Positions 24,927 to 34,978 of a stretch of 64,000 nucleotides of DNA are shown here, piece after piece; the stretch's first letter is position 1; the number at the start of each line of letters is the position of its first letter. This DNA is from Enterococcus devriesei (GTDB taxonomy: Bacteria; Bacillota; Bacilli; Lactobacillales; Enterococcaceae): positions 20,208-84,207 of the forward strand of contig NZ_JXKM01000011.1 in NCBI RefSeq assembly GCF_001885905.1. The letters are read 5' to 3'. The translations under genes and the position numbers were made by a program. A model generated the notes under the pieces. The model ran no database searches, was not told where the DNA came from, and saw only the letters and a list, made by a program, of their open reading frames with translations.

Positions 24927-24959
24927 AAAAAAACTTCGAGGCTAGCCTTGAAGTTTTTT
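24927..24959 (+). terminator. intrinsic terminator after srtA
   Basis: AAAAAACTTC-AGGCTAGCCT-GAAGTTTTTT, a near-perfect hairpin with a T run. Confidence 0.88.
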
Positions 24960-25065
24960 GTTTTATAAGAATTGACCCTTTTGGCTAAGGGAACCGCTTG
25001 GATTTCTGCTATACTTGAAACAAGTATGACGAATTACCTCAATCAAAAATTTGAAGGAGACGATG

Positions 25066-26679
25066 ATGGAGCTTAAAAGAATTTACGCCTCTGAGCTATT
25101 AGCGGATTGGACAATTTTTCAGCAGACGCATTTGCTTTTTCCCTTCTATTCTTCCCATCGTCAAGCACGAACGGAATATTTTTCAGCGGTAAAAAAAGGC
25201 CATGGTTTTTTGTTGCGTTACAAAGCAGATTGCTTGTTTGTTGATAAAGTCGTGGAAAAAAAAGCGTGGGTGATCAATAACTTGCTGATTACAGCAGAGC
25301 TGAACTGGAAGACCGCTTTTTTGTTATTAGAAAATGCGGCCCGCCGTGAATTCAAGCACACGTTAAAATTAAAGCTGCAGGCCAATCTGATCATTCAACA
25401 ATGGCTGATCAGCCAAGACTACCGCTTCGTCGGAGAGGTTTGGCAAAAACAGTTAGTTTATCAAACCGGCTTGGTTTTAGGCGGAGGTGGGGCTCGTGGC
25501 GCGTATCAAATCGGTGTTTGGAAAGCCTTGCTAGAAAAAAATATTTCTTTTGCTGTGATCAGCGGCACGTCGGTTGGTGGCTTGAATGGCGCCTTGATCG
25601 CTCAGGGAGAGTATGATCAGGCCGTTGCGCTGTGGGAAGAGATCGAAACGGATAAAGTGTTGGAGATCACCTTTAAGGAGGTCGAAGAATTGGATTTTTC
25701 GGCTCAGGTGGATCAGCTGCGAACCTTTATTAAAACATCTTTGCGACAACGAGGCCTTTCTTCGGCCCCTTTGAGACGCTTGTTAGAGGAGCGACTTGAC
25801 CCGCAAAAAATTCAACAGGCTTGTCCACTGTCTGTTGTAACAACGAAGGTACCGGCTTTTCAAGAAATCATTGTTTCACTTAATCAATGTCCTAAAGGGG
25901 AGATTATTGATTGGCTGTTGGCATCGTCGGCGTTTTTCCCGATGATGGCAATGGCGAAGATCGGGAATGATTTTTATGTTGACGGCGGCTATCGGAATAA
26001 TTTGCCAGTGGACGTCGCTTTGCAGCAAGGGGTCACGGAAGTCATCGTAGTGGATGTTCACGGACCGGGCCTTGATAAAAAATATCGTCTGCCGGCGGAG
26101 GTTGCGGAGCTTTCTCTAGCCAGCCCCTGGAGTCTAGGGGATTTATTACTGTTTCACAGTGATCGCGCGTCAGTCAATATTGATTTAGGCTATTTGGAAA
26201 CGAAGCGAGCATTTGGTGAGTTGCAAGGGGAACGCTATTTTTTTAGTTGTCAGTCTGATTTTCAACGGTTGACGAAGGATTTTTTACAAAAAGTCAAAAA
26301 ACAGGTGCCACTTGAGCTGGATCAGCTTTATCCCGAATTGAAAAAATTTTTCCGGCGCAGTGTGCCGGTGGAATTACTGAGTCTGGCTTGTTTAGAATTT
26401 TTTGCTTATTGGCTGAAGATTTCGCCGGTCCAAGTATTTACACCGTCAGAATTGATCGTCGTATTGCGACGTCAAATCGAGGCGCCAAGTAAATTCGGTC
26501 CGGGAATTTCGGTACAGGAACAGATCGAGGATTTTATCAATCATCACAATCTTTTTTCTGATTATCATCAAGTCTTACAAATTTATCAGCAAACCGGCTC
26601 GTGGGAACAGTGGTATCGCCGCTGGCCGATCCAGACCTTGCTGGCACTTTTTTTTAGTTATTTACAGGAGGAATTATAA
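25066..26679 (+). CDS. patatin-like phospholipase with an extra N-terminal domain
   Basis: About 537 residues. The patatin core begins near residue 135: oxyanion loop GGGGARGAYQIG (about 139-150), nucleophile elbow SGTSVGGLNGA (near 165-175, GxSxG with Ser), and catalytic Asp in VDGGYRNNLPVD (near 304-315). It probably hydrolyses acyl esters of membrane lipids. Residues 1-130 (with ELLADWTIFQQTHLLFPFYS) and the last ~170 residues are outside the usual core; I cannot name them. Starts possible: TTG 25051, ATG 25063, ATG 25066; AAGGAG at 25054-25059 best fits 25066. TGCTATACT at 25007-25015 is a likely extended -10. Its stop overlaps the PC4-like gene. Confidence 0.85.
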   Translation: MELKRIYASELLADWTIFQQTHLLFPFYSSHRQARTEYFSAVKKGHGFLLRYKADCLFVDKVVEKKAWVINNLLITAELNWKTAFLLLENAARREFKHTLKLKLQANLIIQQWLISQDYRFVGEVWQKQLVYQTGLVLGGGGARGAYQIGVWKALLEKNISFAVISGTSVGGLNGALIAQGEYDQAVALWEEIETDKVLEITFKEVEELDFSAQVDQLRTFIKTSLRQRGLSSAPLRRLLEERLDPQKIQQACPLSVVTTKVPAFQEIIVSLNQCPKGEIIDWLLASSAFFPMMAMAKIGNDFYVDGGYRNNLPVDVALQQGVTEVIVVDVHGPGLDKKYRLPAEVAELSLASPWSLGDLLLFHSDRASVNIDLGYLETKRAFGELQGERYFFSCQSDFQRLTKDFLQKVKKQVPLELDQLYPELKKFFRRSVPVELLSLACLEFFAYWLKISPVQVFTPSELIVVLRRQIEAPSKFGPGISVQEQIEDFINHHNLFSDYHQVLQIYQQTGSWEQWYRRWPIQTLLALFFSYLQEEL

Positions 26680-26894
26680 TGGCAGAATTTAATTATGAAA
26701 TCGTCGAAGAAATCGCTGTGCTATCGGAGAATCCGAAGGGCTGGCGCAAGGAATTGAATCTGGTGAGCTGGAATGAACGGCCACCTAAGTTTGATCTAAG
26801 AGACTGGGCCCCTGACCATGAAAAAATGGGCAAAGGCGTAACCTTAAGCAATGAAGAATTTGCGGTGTTAAAAGAAACGTTAAGTAAGATGTAG
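26679..26894 (+). CDS. PC4/YdbC-family single-strand nucleic-acid-binding protein
   Basis: 71 residues. The sequence EEIAVLSENPKGWRKELNLVSWN followed by PPKFDLRDWAPDHEKMGKGVTLSNEEF (cores GWRKELNLVSWN and KFDLRDW) matches the YdbC-like bacterial relatives of the PC4 transcription coactivator, which bind single-stranded DNA as dimers through a curved beta sheet. The role in bacteria is poorly understood. ATG 26679 overlaps the TAA of the patatin gene and has AGGAGG inside the patatin tail, so translation is coupled. Why the two proteins are paired is not clear. Confidence 0.85.
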   Translation: MAEFNYEIVEEIAVLSENPKGWRKELNLVSWNERPPKFDLRDWAPDHEKMGKGVTLSNEEFAVLKETLSKM

Positions 26895-26927
26895 TCCATT
26901 ATTTTTCGAAAGAGGGGAACAACGGCA

Positions 26928-27812
26928 ATGAAAAGTATGACTGGTTATGGGCAAGCAGCGCGCACCAATGACAATTATGAATTGAACATTGAATTAAAAA
27001 GTGTCAACAATCGTTTTTTAGATCTACAGATTCGCATGCCTAAGGAATTAAACCCTTATGAGGCATTGATCCGCCAAATCGCGAAAGAAAAGATCCAACG
27101 AGGTCGCGTCGATGTGTTTATCAATCTGACACCGTTGAAAAGTGGCAATAAACAAGTAGTCGTTCATTGGGAATTGCTGAACCAATTGGTCCAAGAATTA
27201 CAACGCGGCGGCAAAGAACATTTTGGTGTGGTGGATCTACCGGTGGAACAAGTCTTAGTGAAAGCGATGGAACAGGATGATTATGTCACGATCGTTGATC
27301 AACAGACGGCAGATGACTCGTTAGAAGGATTAGTGGGAGAAGTTGCGGCAGCTGCCTTTACCCAGCTGGCGACCAGTCGTGAAAAAGAAGGTGCTGGTAT
27401 CCAAAAGGTATTGGCGGAATATAGTGAGAAGGTCCAACAGTTGACGGGGGAATTGGCAAGTTTTGTGACTGAGTATGAAGCGGATTATCAGCAACGGTAC
27501 CAAGCGAAGCTGGAAGAGTATCTAGGTAGTACTGTCGATCACGACCGTTTACTGACAGAGCTGGCGATTTTATTAGAGCGGGGCGATATCCATGAAGAGT
27601 TGGATCGCTTAGGGATTCATTTAGAAAAAATGAGTGGCTTGCTGCAGACGACAGATCCAGTCGGCCGTGAATTGGATTTCTTGTTGCAGGAAATGAATCG
27701 TGAGGTCAATACCATCGGCTCAAAATCCAGCCCGATCCAAATCAAAGACATCGTTGTTCAGTTAAAAACGATCCTAGAAAAAATTCGCGAACAGATTCAA
27801 AACGTCGAGTAG
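26928..27812 (+). CDS. YicC/YloC-family endoribonuclease
   Basis: 294 residues. MKSMTGYG at the start, ELKSVNNRFLDLQIRMPKEL (residues 22-41), RGRVDVFIN, and the C-terminal DPVGRELDFLLQEMNREVNTIGSKS block define the YicC family; the last segment holds the acidic and Asn residues linked to metal-dependent RNA cleavage in family members. Bacillus YloC is a toroidal endoribonuclease. It lies upstream of gmk and rpoZ as in Bacillus (yloC-remA-gmk-rpoZ) but without remA between. AGAGGGG precedes the ATG. Confidence 0.92.
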   Translation: MKSMTGYGQAARTNDNYELNIELKSVNNRFLDLQIRMPKELNPYEALIRQIAKEKIQRGRVDVFINLTPLKSGNKQVVVHWELLNQLVQELQRGGKEHFGVVDLPVEQVLVKAMEQDDYVTIVDQQTADDSLEGLVGEVAAAAFTQLATSREKEGAGIQKVLAEYSEKVQQLTGELASFVTEYEADYQQRYQAKLEEYLGSTVDHDRLLTELAILLERGDIHEELDRLGIHLEKMSGLLQTTDPVGRELDFLLQEMNREVNTIGSKSSPIQIKDIVVQLKTILEKIREQIQNVE

Positions 27813-27856
27813 TTCATGTGTTTTATAAGAATTAAGGAGGAGCTTTGCGCTGCCCC

Positions 27857-27885
27857 TTGAAATATTCAAAAAAAAAGTGCACAAT
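27857..27885 (+). promoter_or_regulatory. gmk promoter
   Basis: TTGAAA (27857-27862), 17 bases, CACAAT (27880-27885), about 38 bases before the gmk start. Upstream, AAGGAGGAGC and GCTGCCCCTT (27835-27858) could form a weak hairpin. Confidence 0.5.
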
Positions 27886-27910
27886 AGGCGTTAGCTGAAA
27901 AAGACGATGA

Positions 27911-28537
<627 letters not shown>

Positions 28538-28541
28538 GCTT

Positions 28542-28844
28542 ATGATGTTAAAACCTTCGATTGATACGTTGTTAGACCATGTGAATTCAAAATATTCGTT
28601 GGTTATTTTAGCCAGCAAACGTGCCCACGAATTAGATGCAGGAGCACAACCTACACTGGATTCATTTGAATCCGTGAAAAGTGTGGGACAGGCATTAGAA
28701 GAAATCGATGCCGGCGCGGTCATCAATGACCCACATCCAGAAATCAAACGGGAACGTTTGAAGATGGAAGAAGAAGAACGCCATCTTCAACGTGAACGCG
28801 ATCAACGAGATCTAGAAGCACGTATCCGTAACGACCAAAACTAA
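28542..28844 (+). CDS. rpoZ: RNA polymerase omega subunit
   Basis: 100 residues. [30 protein letters not shown] is the omega signature (core [17 protein letters not shown]), followed by a charged helical tail ([20 protein letters not shown]) longer than in Bacillus and usual in lactic acid bacteria. Omega stabilises the beta' subunit. AAGGAG overlaps the gmk stop. Two adjacent ATG codons could start it; the difference is one residue. A terminator follows. Confidence 0.93.
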   Translation: MMLKPSIDTLLDHVNSKYSLVILASKRAHELDAGAQPTLDSFESVKSVGQALEEIDAGAVINDPHPEIKRERLKMEEEERHLQRERDQRDLEARIRNDQN

Positions 28845-28871
28845 GCGCTGAATTTTTTCACGCAAATGTAA

Positions 28872-28914
28872 ATGGGATTGTACCAAGTACTTTTGGCGCA
28901 ATCCCTTCTTTTTT
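28872..28914 (+). terminator. intrinsic terminator after rpoZ
   Basis: GGGATTG (28874-28880) pairs with CAATCCC (28899-28905), then a T-rich run. A weak promoter (TAGACC, 18 bases, TACAAT 28969-28974) follows for priA. Confidence 0.8.
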
Positions 28915-28997
28915 GTTACGAAGTACATAGAGCATTTCTTAATTTAGACCAACCGCGTCGAAATTTAGTACAATAATAAAGAATGGAGGCGGAAGAA

Positions 28998-31400
28998 ATG
29001 AAATTAGCACAAGTGATCGTGGATGTTCCTGCGATGCAGACGGATCAACCCTTCAGTTACTTGATCCCGCCTCAATTAGCAGTAGAAGTCGGCATGCGAG
29101 TGGAAGTTGGTTTTGGGCCACGCCATGTGCAAGGTTTTGTGATTGGTTTCGAGACTGCACCAGAACCGTTGCCGGATAATTTGAAACCACTTATTCGCGT
29201 GTTAGACTTAGCGCCAGTTTTGAATCAGGAATTATTAGCCTTGGCAGATTATATGAAAGCCACGACCTTCGCCTTTAAAGTAACTTGTCTGCAGACGATG
29301 CTGCCTAGTGTTATGAAAGCCAATTATCAAAAGAGCTTTTATTTGCTGAAAGAAGTCGACACTGTTCAAGCGAACTATTTTGCGGGTGGTTCTTCGCTTG
29401 ACTGGGAGGATGCTGAAGCGCAAGGCTGGTTGAAAGAATTGGCGGCTTTGCGGGAGCAAGGCATCGTCGAGTTACGTTACGAAGTCCATACGAAAAACAA
29501 AGTCAAGACCGAGCGTTACATCAAGCGAACTTTTTCTCCAGCTAAATTAGCAGAGCTGAAAGCCGGACTGCGGAAAAATTCCTACAAACAGGAACAGTTA
29601 TTGGATTATTTAGCAGCTCTTGCGGAAGAGAAACTGGTTGCGGTGAAAGAAATGAAGGCGGAGGACTTTTCTTTAGCTAATTTGAACCAAGCCGAAGCAA
29701 AAGGCTGGCTGACCTTTGTCGCAGTGGAAAAATACCGTGATCCCTATGCGGAGCGTGAGATCCAACAAACCGCGGCTTTAGAGTTAAATCCAGAACAGCA
29801 GGCAGCTTATGAAGCGATTAGCCAAAAAAATATTGCTGGCGAGCATCAAGTTTTCTTACTGGAAGGCGTGACGGGCAGTGGCAAAACGGAAGTCTATTTG
29901 CAAGTGATCCAAGACGTCTTAGCCAAAGGTCAAACGGCCATGATGTTAGTACCAGAGATTTCCTTGACACCGCAAATGGCGATCCGCTTTAAAGCACGCT
30001 TTGGCAGTGAAGTTGCTGTTTTACATAGCGGATTGTCTCAAGGTGAAAAATACGATGAATGGCGAAAATTGGAGCGTGGCGAAGCCCACGTAGTTGTTGG
30101 TGCTCGTTCAGCGATCTTCGCGCCCTTAGAAAATCTTGGTGTTATCATCATTGATGAAGAACATGAGACGAGCTATAAACAAGAAGAGTCGCCTCGCTAT
30201 CATGCACGAGATTTAGCAATCTGGCGAGGGAAATACCATCATTGTCCAGTTGTTTTAGGCAGTGCTACGCCTTCATTAGAATCCCGCGCCCGCGGACAAA
30301 AAGGTGTCTATCAATTATTGCATTTAACAGAGCGAGCGAACAGTCAGGCGAAACTGCCCACCGTCGAGATCGTTGATATGCGAGAAGAAATGCAGCGTCG
30401 CTTGAATTCTTCCTTCTCTGAAAGCTTGGAAGAAAAATTGCGGAATCGTTTGGCTAAAGGGGAGCAAAGTGTGCTGTTGTTGAATCGTCGTGGTTATTCT
30501 TCCTTTGTCATGTGTCGGGATTGCGGCTTTGTCTTACCTTGTCCCAACTGTGATATTTCTTTGACGCTGCATATGGATACGAAAACGATGCGCTGCCATT
30601 ATTGCGGTCATGAAGAGGGGATTCCGCATCGTTGTCCAAACTGCGGCAAGGATAAGATCCGCTACTTCGGGACAGGAACGGAAAAGGTCCAAGAAGAATT
30701 GGAACAATTGATTCCCGAAGCCCGAGTGTTACGAATGGATGTTGATACGACTCGCCGTAAAGGTGCTCATGAAAAAATCTTAACGGCTTTTGGTGAAAAA
30801 GAAGCAGATATTTTATTAGGAACACAAATGATCGCCAAGGGCTTAGACTTTCCAAACGTGACCTTAGTAGGTGTTTTGAATGCCGATACGGCGTTGAATC
30901 TGCCAGACTTTCGTTCTAGCGAGCGGACCTTCCAGTTATTGACTCAGGTCAGCGGTCGGGCGGGTCGCGGAGAAAAGGCAGGGGAAGTCGTTATCCAGAC
31001 CTTTAATCCAGAACATTACACGATCAAGCTAGCTCAGCATCATGATTACGAAAATTTTTATCATCAGGAGATGCGGATTCGTCATCAAACCGATTATCCG
31101 CCGTATTATTACACGGTGAAAGTCACGGTCTCTCATCAAGAGGAAATGAAAGCGGCACAAAAAGCCTTCCAATTAGCGGAGCAGCTGCGGCAGCAATTAA
31201 GTCCTCAAAGCATTTTGTTAGGGCCGACACCGGGGGCAATCTTACGAATCAAAAATCGTTATTACTATCAGCTGATTATTAAATATAAACACGAGCCGAA
31301 CTTACAAGGAACGTTAGAAGAAATTTTACAAGTGAGCCAAAAAGATCAACGTCAAGGGCTATTGATTGCCATTGATAATGAACCAATGTATTTTATTTAA
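28998..31400 (+). CDS. priA: primosomal protein N' (replication restart helicase PriA)
   Basis: About 800 residues. An N-terminal 3'-DNA-binding domain precedes the helicase: Walker A GVTGSGKTEVY near 290-300, DEEH motif near 385, and later SF2 motifs such as GRAGRG near 650. The zinc region has eight cysteines near 505-550 (CRDCGFVLPCPNCD, CHYCGHEEG, CPNCGKDK). PriA rebuilds replication forks. Frame open from 28983, but GGAGG at 28985-28989 favours ATG 28998. Heads the priA-def-fmt-rsmB-stp-prkC block. Confidence 0.97.
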   Translation: MKLAQVIVDVPAMQTDQPFSYLIPPQLAVEVGMRVEVGFGPRHVQGFVIGFETAPEPLPDNLKPLIRVLDLAPVLNQELLALADYMKATTFAFKVTCLQTMLPSVMKANYQKSFYLLKEVDTVQANYFAGGSSLDWEDAEAQGWLKELAALREQGIVELRYEVHTKNKVKTERYIKRTFSPAKLAELKAGLRKNSYKQEQLLDYLAALAEEKLVAVKEMKAEDFSLANLNQAEAKGWLTFVAVEKYRDPYAEREIQQTAALELNPEQQAAYEAISQKNIAGEHQVFLLEGVTGSGKTEVYLQVIQDVLAKGQTAMMLVPEISLTPQMAIRFKARFGSEVAVLHSGLSQGEKYDEWRKLERGEAHVVVGARSAIFAPLENLGVIIIDEEHETSYKQEESPRYHARDLAIWRGKYHHCPVVLGSATPSLESRARGQKGVYQLLHLTERANSQAKLPTVEIVDMREEMQRRLNSSFSESLEEKLRNRLAKGEQSVLLLNRRGYSSFVMCRDCGFVLPCPNCDISLTLHMDTKTMRCHYCGHEEGIPHRCPNCGKDKIRYFGTGTEKVQEELEQLIPEARVLRMDVDTTRRKGAHEKILTAFGEKEADILLGTQMIAKGLDFPNVTLVGVLNADTALNLPDFRSSERTFQLLTQVSGRAGRGEKAGEVVIQTFNPEHYTIKLAQHHDYENFYHQEMRIRHQTDYPPYYYTVKVTVSHQEEMKAAQKAFQLAEQLRQQLSPQSILLGPTPGAILRIKNRYYYQLIIKYKHEPNLQGTLEEILQVSQKDQRQGLLIAIDNEPMYFI

Positions 31401-31435
31401 ATCATTCAAACAGTAAAAGAGATGGGAGCGAGGAT

Positions 31436-31927
31436 ATGCGTTATCCAATTATTATTCATCCTGACAAGCGGTTGCTGCAAAAGGCAGAGCCAATCGAATA
31501 TATTTCCGACGAGATTGTTACCTTGCTAGATGATATGTATGAGACGATGGTGGCTCATGATGGAATCGGGCTGGCTGCGCCGCAAATCGGTAAAAATTTG
31601 CGGATTGCCGTGATTGAAGTGGAAGAAGGCGACCGTTTTGATCTGATTAATCCTGAGATCATCGAGGGTAAAGGAACCGATATTGATGTGGAAGGCTGTC
31701 TGTCGATCCCTGAAACTTTTGGGACGGTGGAGCGTTACGATGAAGTGACGGTACGTTATTACGATCGTGATGGGGCTGAGATGGAAGTCACCGCCTATGG
31801 CTATTTGGCTCGAGCCTTTCAACACGAGATCGATCACTTAGACGGCAAGTTGTTCATCGATCAAATGATCGAGCAGATTGCCCCAGAAGATTTAGAACGT
31901 TATATGGAGGAACATATCGATGACTAA
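31436..31927 (+). CDS. def: peptide deformylase
   Basis: 163 residues, shorter Def type 1 form. Motif 1 GIGLAAPQIG (residues 42-51), motif 2 EGCLSIPE (85-92) with the metal Cys, and motif 3 QHEIDHLDGKLF (about 128-139) with two metal His and the catalytic Glu. It removes the formyl group from nascent proteins. It overlaps fmt by eight bases, the usual pairing of deformylase with the formyltransferase that loads the initiator. Enterococci normally also have a longer deformylase elsewhere; which is dominant cannot be told. Confidence 0.96.
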   Translation: MRYPIIIHPDKRLLQKAEPIEYISDEIVTLLDDMYETMVAHDGIGLAAPQIGKNLRIAVIEVEEGDRFDLINPEIIEGKGTDIDVEGCLSIPETFGTVERYDEVTVRYYDRDGAEMEVTAYGYLARAFQHEIDHLDGKLFIDQMIEQIAPEDLERYMEEHIDD

Positions 31928-32861
31928 AATTGTATTTATGGGAACACCGGCCTTTTCGGTGCCGATTCTAGAAAGTTTGATTGCGGCGGGCTACGAGATC
32001 GCCGCGGTCGTAACGCAACCAGACCGCCCGGTGGGACGTAAAAAAATCATTACCCCAACACCAGTAAAAGAAGCAGCCTTGAAGCATGAGCTGTTAGTCT
32101 TGCAGCCGGAAAAAATCAGTGGCTCACCAGAAATGGAAACCATTAAAGAGCTAGCGCCGGATTTATTAGTGACGGCGGCATTCGGCCAATTTTTGCCGGA
32201 AAAATTATTACAGGTTCCTAAATTAGGTGCCATCAATGTCCATGCTTCATTATTACCAAAATATCGCGGCGGTGCGCCGGTTCATTACGCGATCATGGAA
32301 GGCGAAGCCGAAACGGGCGTCACGATTATGGAAATGATCAAGAAGATGGATGCGGGCGGTATCTTCAGCCAGCAAAAAATTGCCATCACGAAGCAAGATG
32401 ATGTAGGCACGATGTTTGAAAAATTAAGTCAAGTAGGTAAAGAACTATTGTTAGCGACCTTACCCAAAATTATTTCCGGAGAATTAAAACCCACGCCGCA
32501 AAATGAAGCGGAAGCGACTTTTTCACCGAATATCAGTCGAGAGCAAGAAGCGATCGATTGGCAAAAAACAGCGGAAGAGGTTGATAACCAAGTACGGGGA
32601 ATGCACCCGTGGCCCGTGGCTTTTACGACCTATGAAGGTGCACGTTGGAAGATTTTCCACACGACCCCACTAGTAGAAACGACGACGGCGGCCCCAGGGA
32701 CGATCGTTTCGCGGACTAAAAAAGCCTTACACATTGCGTGCGGCGGCGGCACAGTCTTGGCAATTGATGAATTGCAGCCGGCGGGTAAAGCCAAGCAAGC
32801 GGTCCAAGCCTTTTTAAACGGCAGCGGTCAAGCCGTGACAGAAGGACAGCAGGTGGGCTAG
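31920..32861 (+). CDS. fmt: methionyl-tRNA formyltransferase
   Basis: 313 residues. IVFMGTPAFSVPILESL at the start, NVHASLLPKYRGGAPVHYAI near 106-125 with the catalytic His and the SLLPKYRG formyl-folate loop, and the C-terminal OB-like tRNA-binding domain from about residue 205. It formylates Met-tRNAi with 10-formyl-THF. The start overlaps the end of def, and rsmB begins right after its stop, so expression is tightly linked. Confidence 0.97.
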   Translation: MTKIVFMGTPAFSVPILESLIAAGYEIAAVVTQPDRPVGRKKIITPTPVKEAALKHELLVLQPEKISGSPEMETIKELAPDLLVTAAFGQFLPEKLLQVPKLGAINVHASLLPKYRGGAPVHYAIMEGEAETGVTIMEMIKKMDAGGIFSQQKIAITKQDDVGTMFEKLSQVGKELLLATLPKIISGELKPTPQNEAEATFSPNISREQEAIDWQKTAEEVDNQVRGMHPWPVAFTTYEGARWKIFHTTPLVETTTAAPGTIVSRTKKALHIACGGGTVLAIDELQPAGKAKQAVQAFLNGSGQAVTEGQQVG

Positions 32862-34214
32862 ATGGCAAAAATTCCTAAAAAATTACTACACTCAGTGCGT
32901 TTTACGGCTTTAGAAGCTATCGAACGGATCAATCGCGGCGGTGCGTATTCAAATTTATTACTAAATGAACTGATTCAAAAAAATAAAGTTGATGGCAAAG
33001 ATACTGCGTTGTTAACAGAACTAGTTTATGGCACGATCAGTCGACAATTATTATTGGCATATGAGGTCGAACCCTTCATCAAAAAAGCCAAAAAAGTGGA
33101 TCCGTGGGTCAGAAGCTTATTGCAATTATCCCTTTATCAAATGCTTTATTTAGATCGGGTGCCGGATCATGCGATTATTAATGAAGCGGTAGAGATCGCC
33201 AAAGCCAAAGGCAATCCGGGAACAGGGAAATTTGTCAACGGTGTCTTGCGTTCAATCCAACGGGCAGGTGTTCCGTCATTAGATTTAATTGAAGACCCAA
33301 TCGAACGCTTAGCGACCGAGATCAGTATGCCAAAATTTTTAACCGAAAAATTTGTAGCTGAGATTGGCGAGGAAGAAACGCGTAAGCTGGGCTTGTCTTT
33401 ATTAGAGCCTAGCCGAGTCAGCGCTCGGGTAGACTTGCGCTATTTGAGCCGTGAAGAAGCCATTGAAGCGTTGGCTGAAGATGGGATCGAGGCTCGCGTC
33501 AGTGAGCTGTCTCCTTATGGAATCGTTGCTGACCGCGGCTTCTTAGCCGGCAGTGAATTATTTCAAAATGGCTGGCTGACGATCCAAGATGAAAGCTCGA
33601 TGCTAGTGGCGCAAGCGATGCAAATCGCTCCAGGCCAAAAAGTGTTGGATGCATGTGCGGCACCTGGTGGAAAAACGACTCACATCGCTGCCTTATTAGA
33701 AGACGAGGGCTCCGTTACCGCACTAGATATCCATGAACACAAATTAAAATTAGTTCAGGAAAATGCGGAACGTTTGCGCGTGACTGATCGAATCGTCACG
33801 AAAAAAATGGACGCACGGGAAGCCGCGCAACATTTTGAAGCGGAAAGCTTTGATCGGATTTTAGTTGACGCCCCTTGTTCTGGCCTAGGCTTGATGCGGC
33901 GTAAACCAGACATCAAATATCAAAAGCAGCCACAGGATTTTGTTCAGCTGCCAAAAATCCAATTAGAAATTTTAAAAAATTGCGCTCCCACATTGAAATC
34001 GCGTGGGATTATGGTATACAGTACATGTACAATCACATCAGCAGAAAATCAAGCGGTGGTCGAAGCCTTTTTAGCAGAGCAGCCTGATTTTGAAAAAATC
34101 GATCTGACGCTAGACATAAAATTACAGTCGGCGATCCAGGATCAAATGCTGATTTTATATCCTGAAATGTTTATGACAGATGGATTCTTTATTTGTGCAA
34201 TGCGAAAAAAATAG
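32862..34214 (+). CDS. rsmB: 16S rRNA m5C967 methyltransferase RsmB (Sun)
   Basis: 450 residues. An N-terminal NusB-like helical domain (about 1-140) is joined to a SAM methyltransferase: LDACAAPGGKTTH near 261-273, DAPCSGLGLMRRKPD near 336-350 (first catalytic Cys) and YSTCT near 385 (second Cys). It makes m5C on 16S rRNA. It starts at the base after the fmt stop. Confidence 0.96.
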   Translation: MAKIPKKLLHSVRFTALEAIERINRGGAYSNLLLNELIQKNKVDGKDTALLTELVYGTISRQLLLAYEVEPFIKKAKKVDPWVRSLLQLSLYQMLYLDRVPDHAIINEAVEIAKAKGNPGTGKFVNGVLRSIQRAGVPSLDLIEDPIERLATEISMPKFLTEKFVAEIGEEETRKLGLSLLEPSRVSARVDLRYLSREEAIEALAEDGIEARVSELSPYGIVADRGFLAGSELFQNGWLTIQDESSMLVAQAMQIAPGQKVLDACAAPGGKTTHIAALLEDEGSVTALDIHEHKLKLVQENAERLRVTDRIVTKKMDAREAAQHFEAESFDRILVDAPCSGLGLMRRKPDIKYQKQPQDFVQLPKIQLEILKNCAPTLKSRGIMVYSTCTITSAENQAVVEAFLAEQPDFEKIDLTLDIKLQSAIQDQMLILYPEMFMTDGFFICAMRKK

Positions 34215-34234
34215 ATAAATGAGGTGGACAAAAG

Positions 34235-34978
34235 ATGGAGATCCAATTTCAATCAGACATCGGCAGACGTCGTCATACGAACCAAGATTACGCAAATGTT
34301 TTTACGAATCAAGCAGACATGTATTTAGCTATACTAGCAGATGGTATGGGCGGTCATTTGGCTGGCGATGTGGCTAGTAAGATGGCGGTTGACGGCTTAG
34401 GCGCTGCTTGGTCGACCTCAACTATTTCACAACCAGAGGAAGCCAGCCAATGGTTTTTGCAAGAAATCCAAAAAGTCAACGAAGCAATCTATCAAGAAGG
34501 AATTACGCATCCAGAAATGCAAGGAATGGGAACAACGATCGTCAGTGCAGCTTTACTGAATGAAACATTTGTTTTAGCTCACGTTGGAGATAGCCGAGCA
34601 TACTTGATTCAAAACGATCAGTTGAAGCAATTGACGGATGATCATTCTTTGGTAAATGAATTGCTGAAGTCAGGCGAGATCACCGCAGAGATGGCCGCTA
34701 CCCATCCGCAAAAAAACATTTTGACTCGTTCTGTGGGTGTCTCTGGACAGGTGAAAATAGATGTTTCACATCATCATTGCCAAGCGAATGATTACTTACT
34801 GTTGTGTTCAGATGGCTTGACCAATATGGTGAGTGAAGCGGATATTTTGTCAGTCGTGACTAGTGACCAAACATTAGAAAGCAAAACCAAACAGTTGATT
34901 TCCGCAGCCAATGAAGCTGGTGGTGCGGATAATATCACTGTTTTATTGATTCACTTTGAGGGGGCTGCGTGTCCATGA
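34235..34978 (+). CDS. stp: PP2C-type Ser/Thr protein phosphatase (Stp/IreP)
   Basis: 247 residues. All PP2C motifs are present: RRRHTNQDYANVF (about 10-22), ILADGMGGHLAGDVAS (36-51), MGTTIV (near 91), HVGDSRAYLI (near 113-122), LLCSDGLTNMV (near 189-199) and GGADNITVLLI (near 230-240), giving the metal-binding Asp set. It reverses phosphorylation by the kinase in the next gene, which it overlaps by ten bases. In E. faecalis the pair is IreP/IreK, controlling cephalosporin tolerance and cell-wall stress. Confidence 0.96.
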   Translation: MEIQFQSDIGRRRHTNQDYANVFTNQADMYLAILADGMGGHLAGDVASKMAVDGLGAAWSTSTISQPEEASQWFLQEIQKVNEAIYQEGITHPEMQGMGTTIVSAALLNETFVLAHVGDSRAYLIQNDQLKQLTDDHSLVNELLKSGEITAEMAATHPQKNILTRSVGVSGQVKIDVSHHHCQANDYLLLCSDGLTNMVSEADILSVVTSDQTLESKTKQLISAANEAGGADNITVLLIHFEGAACP

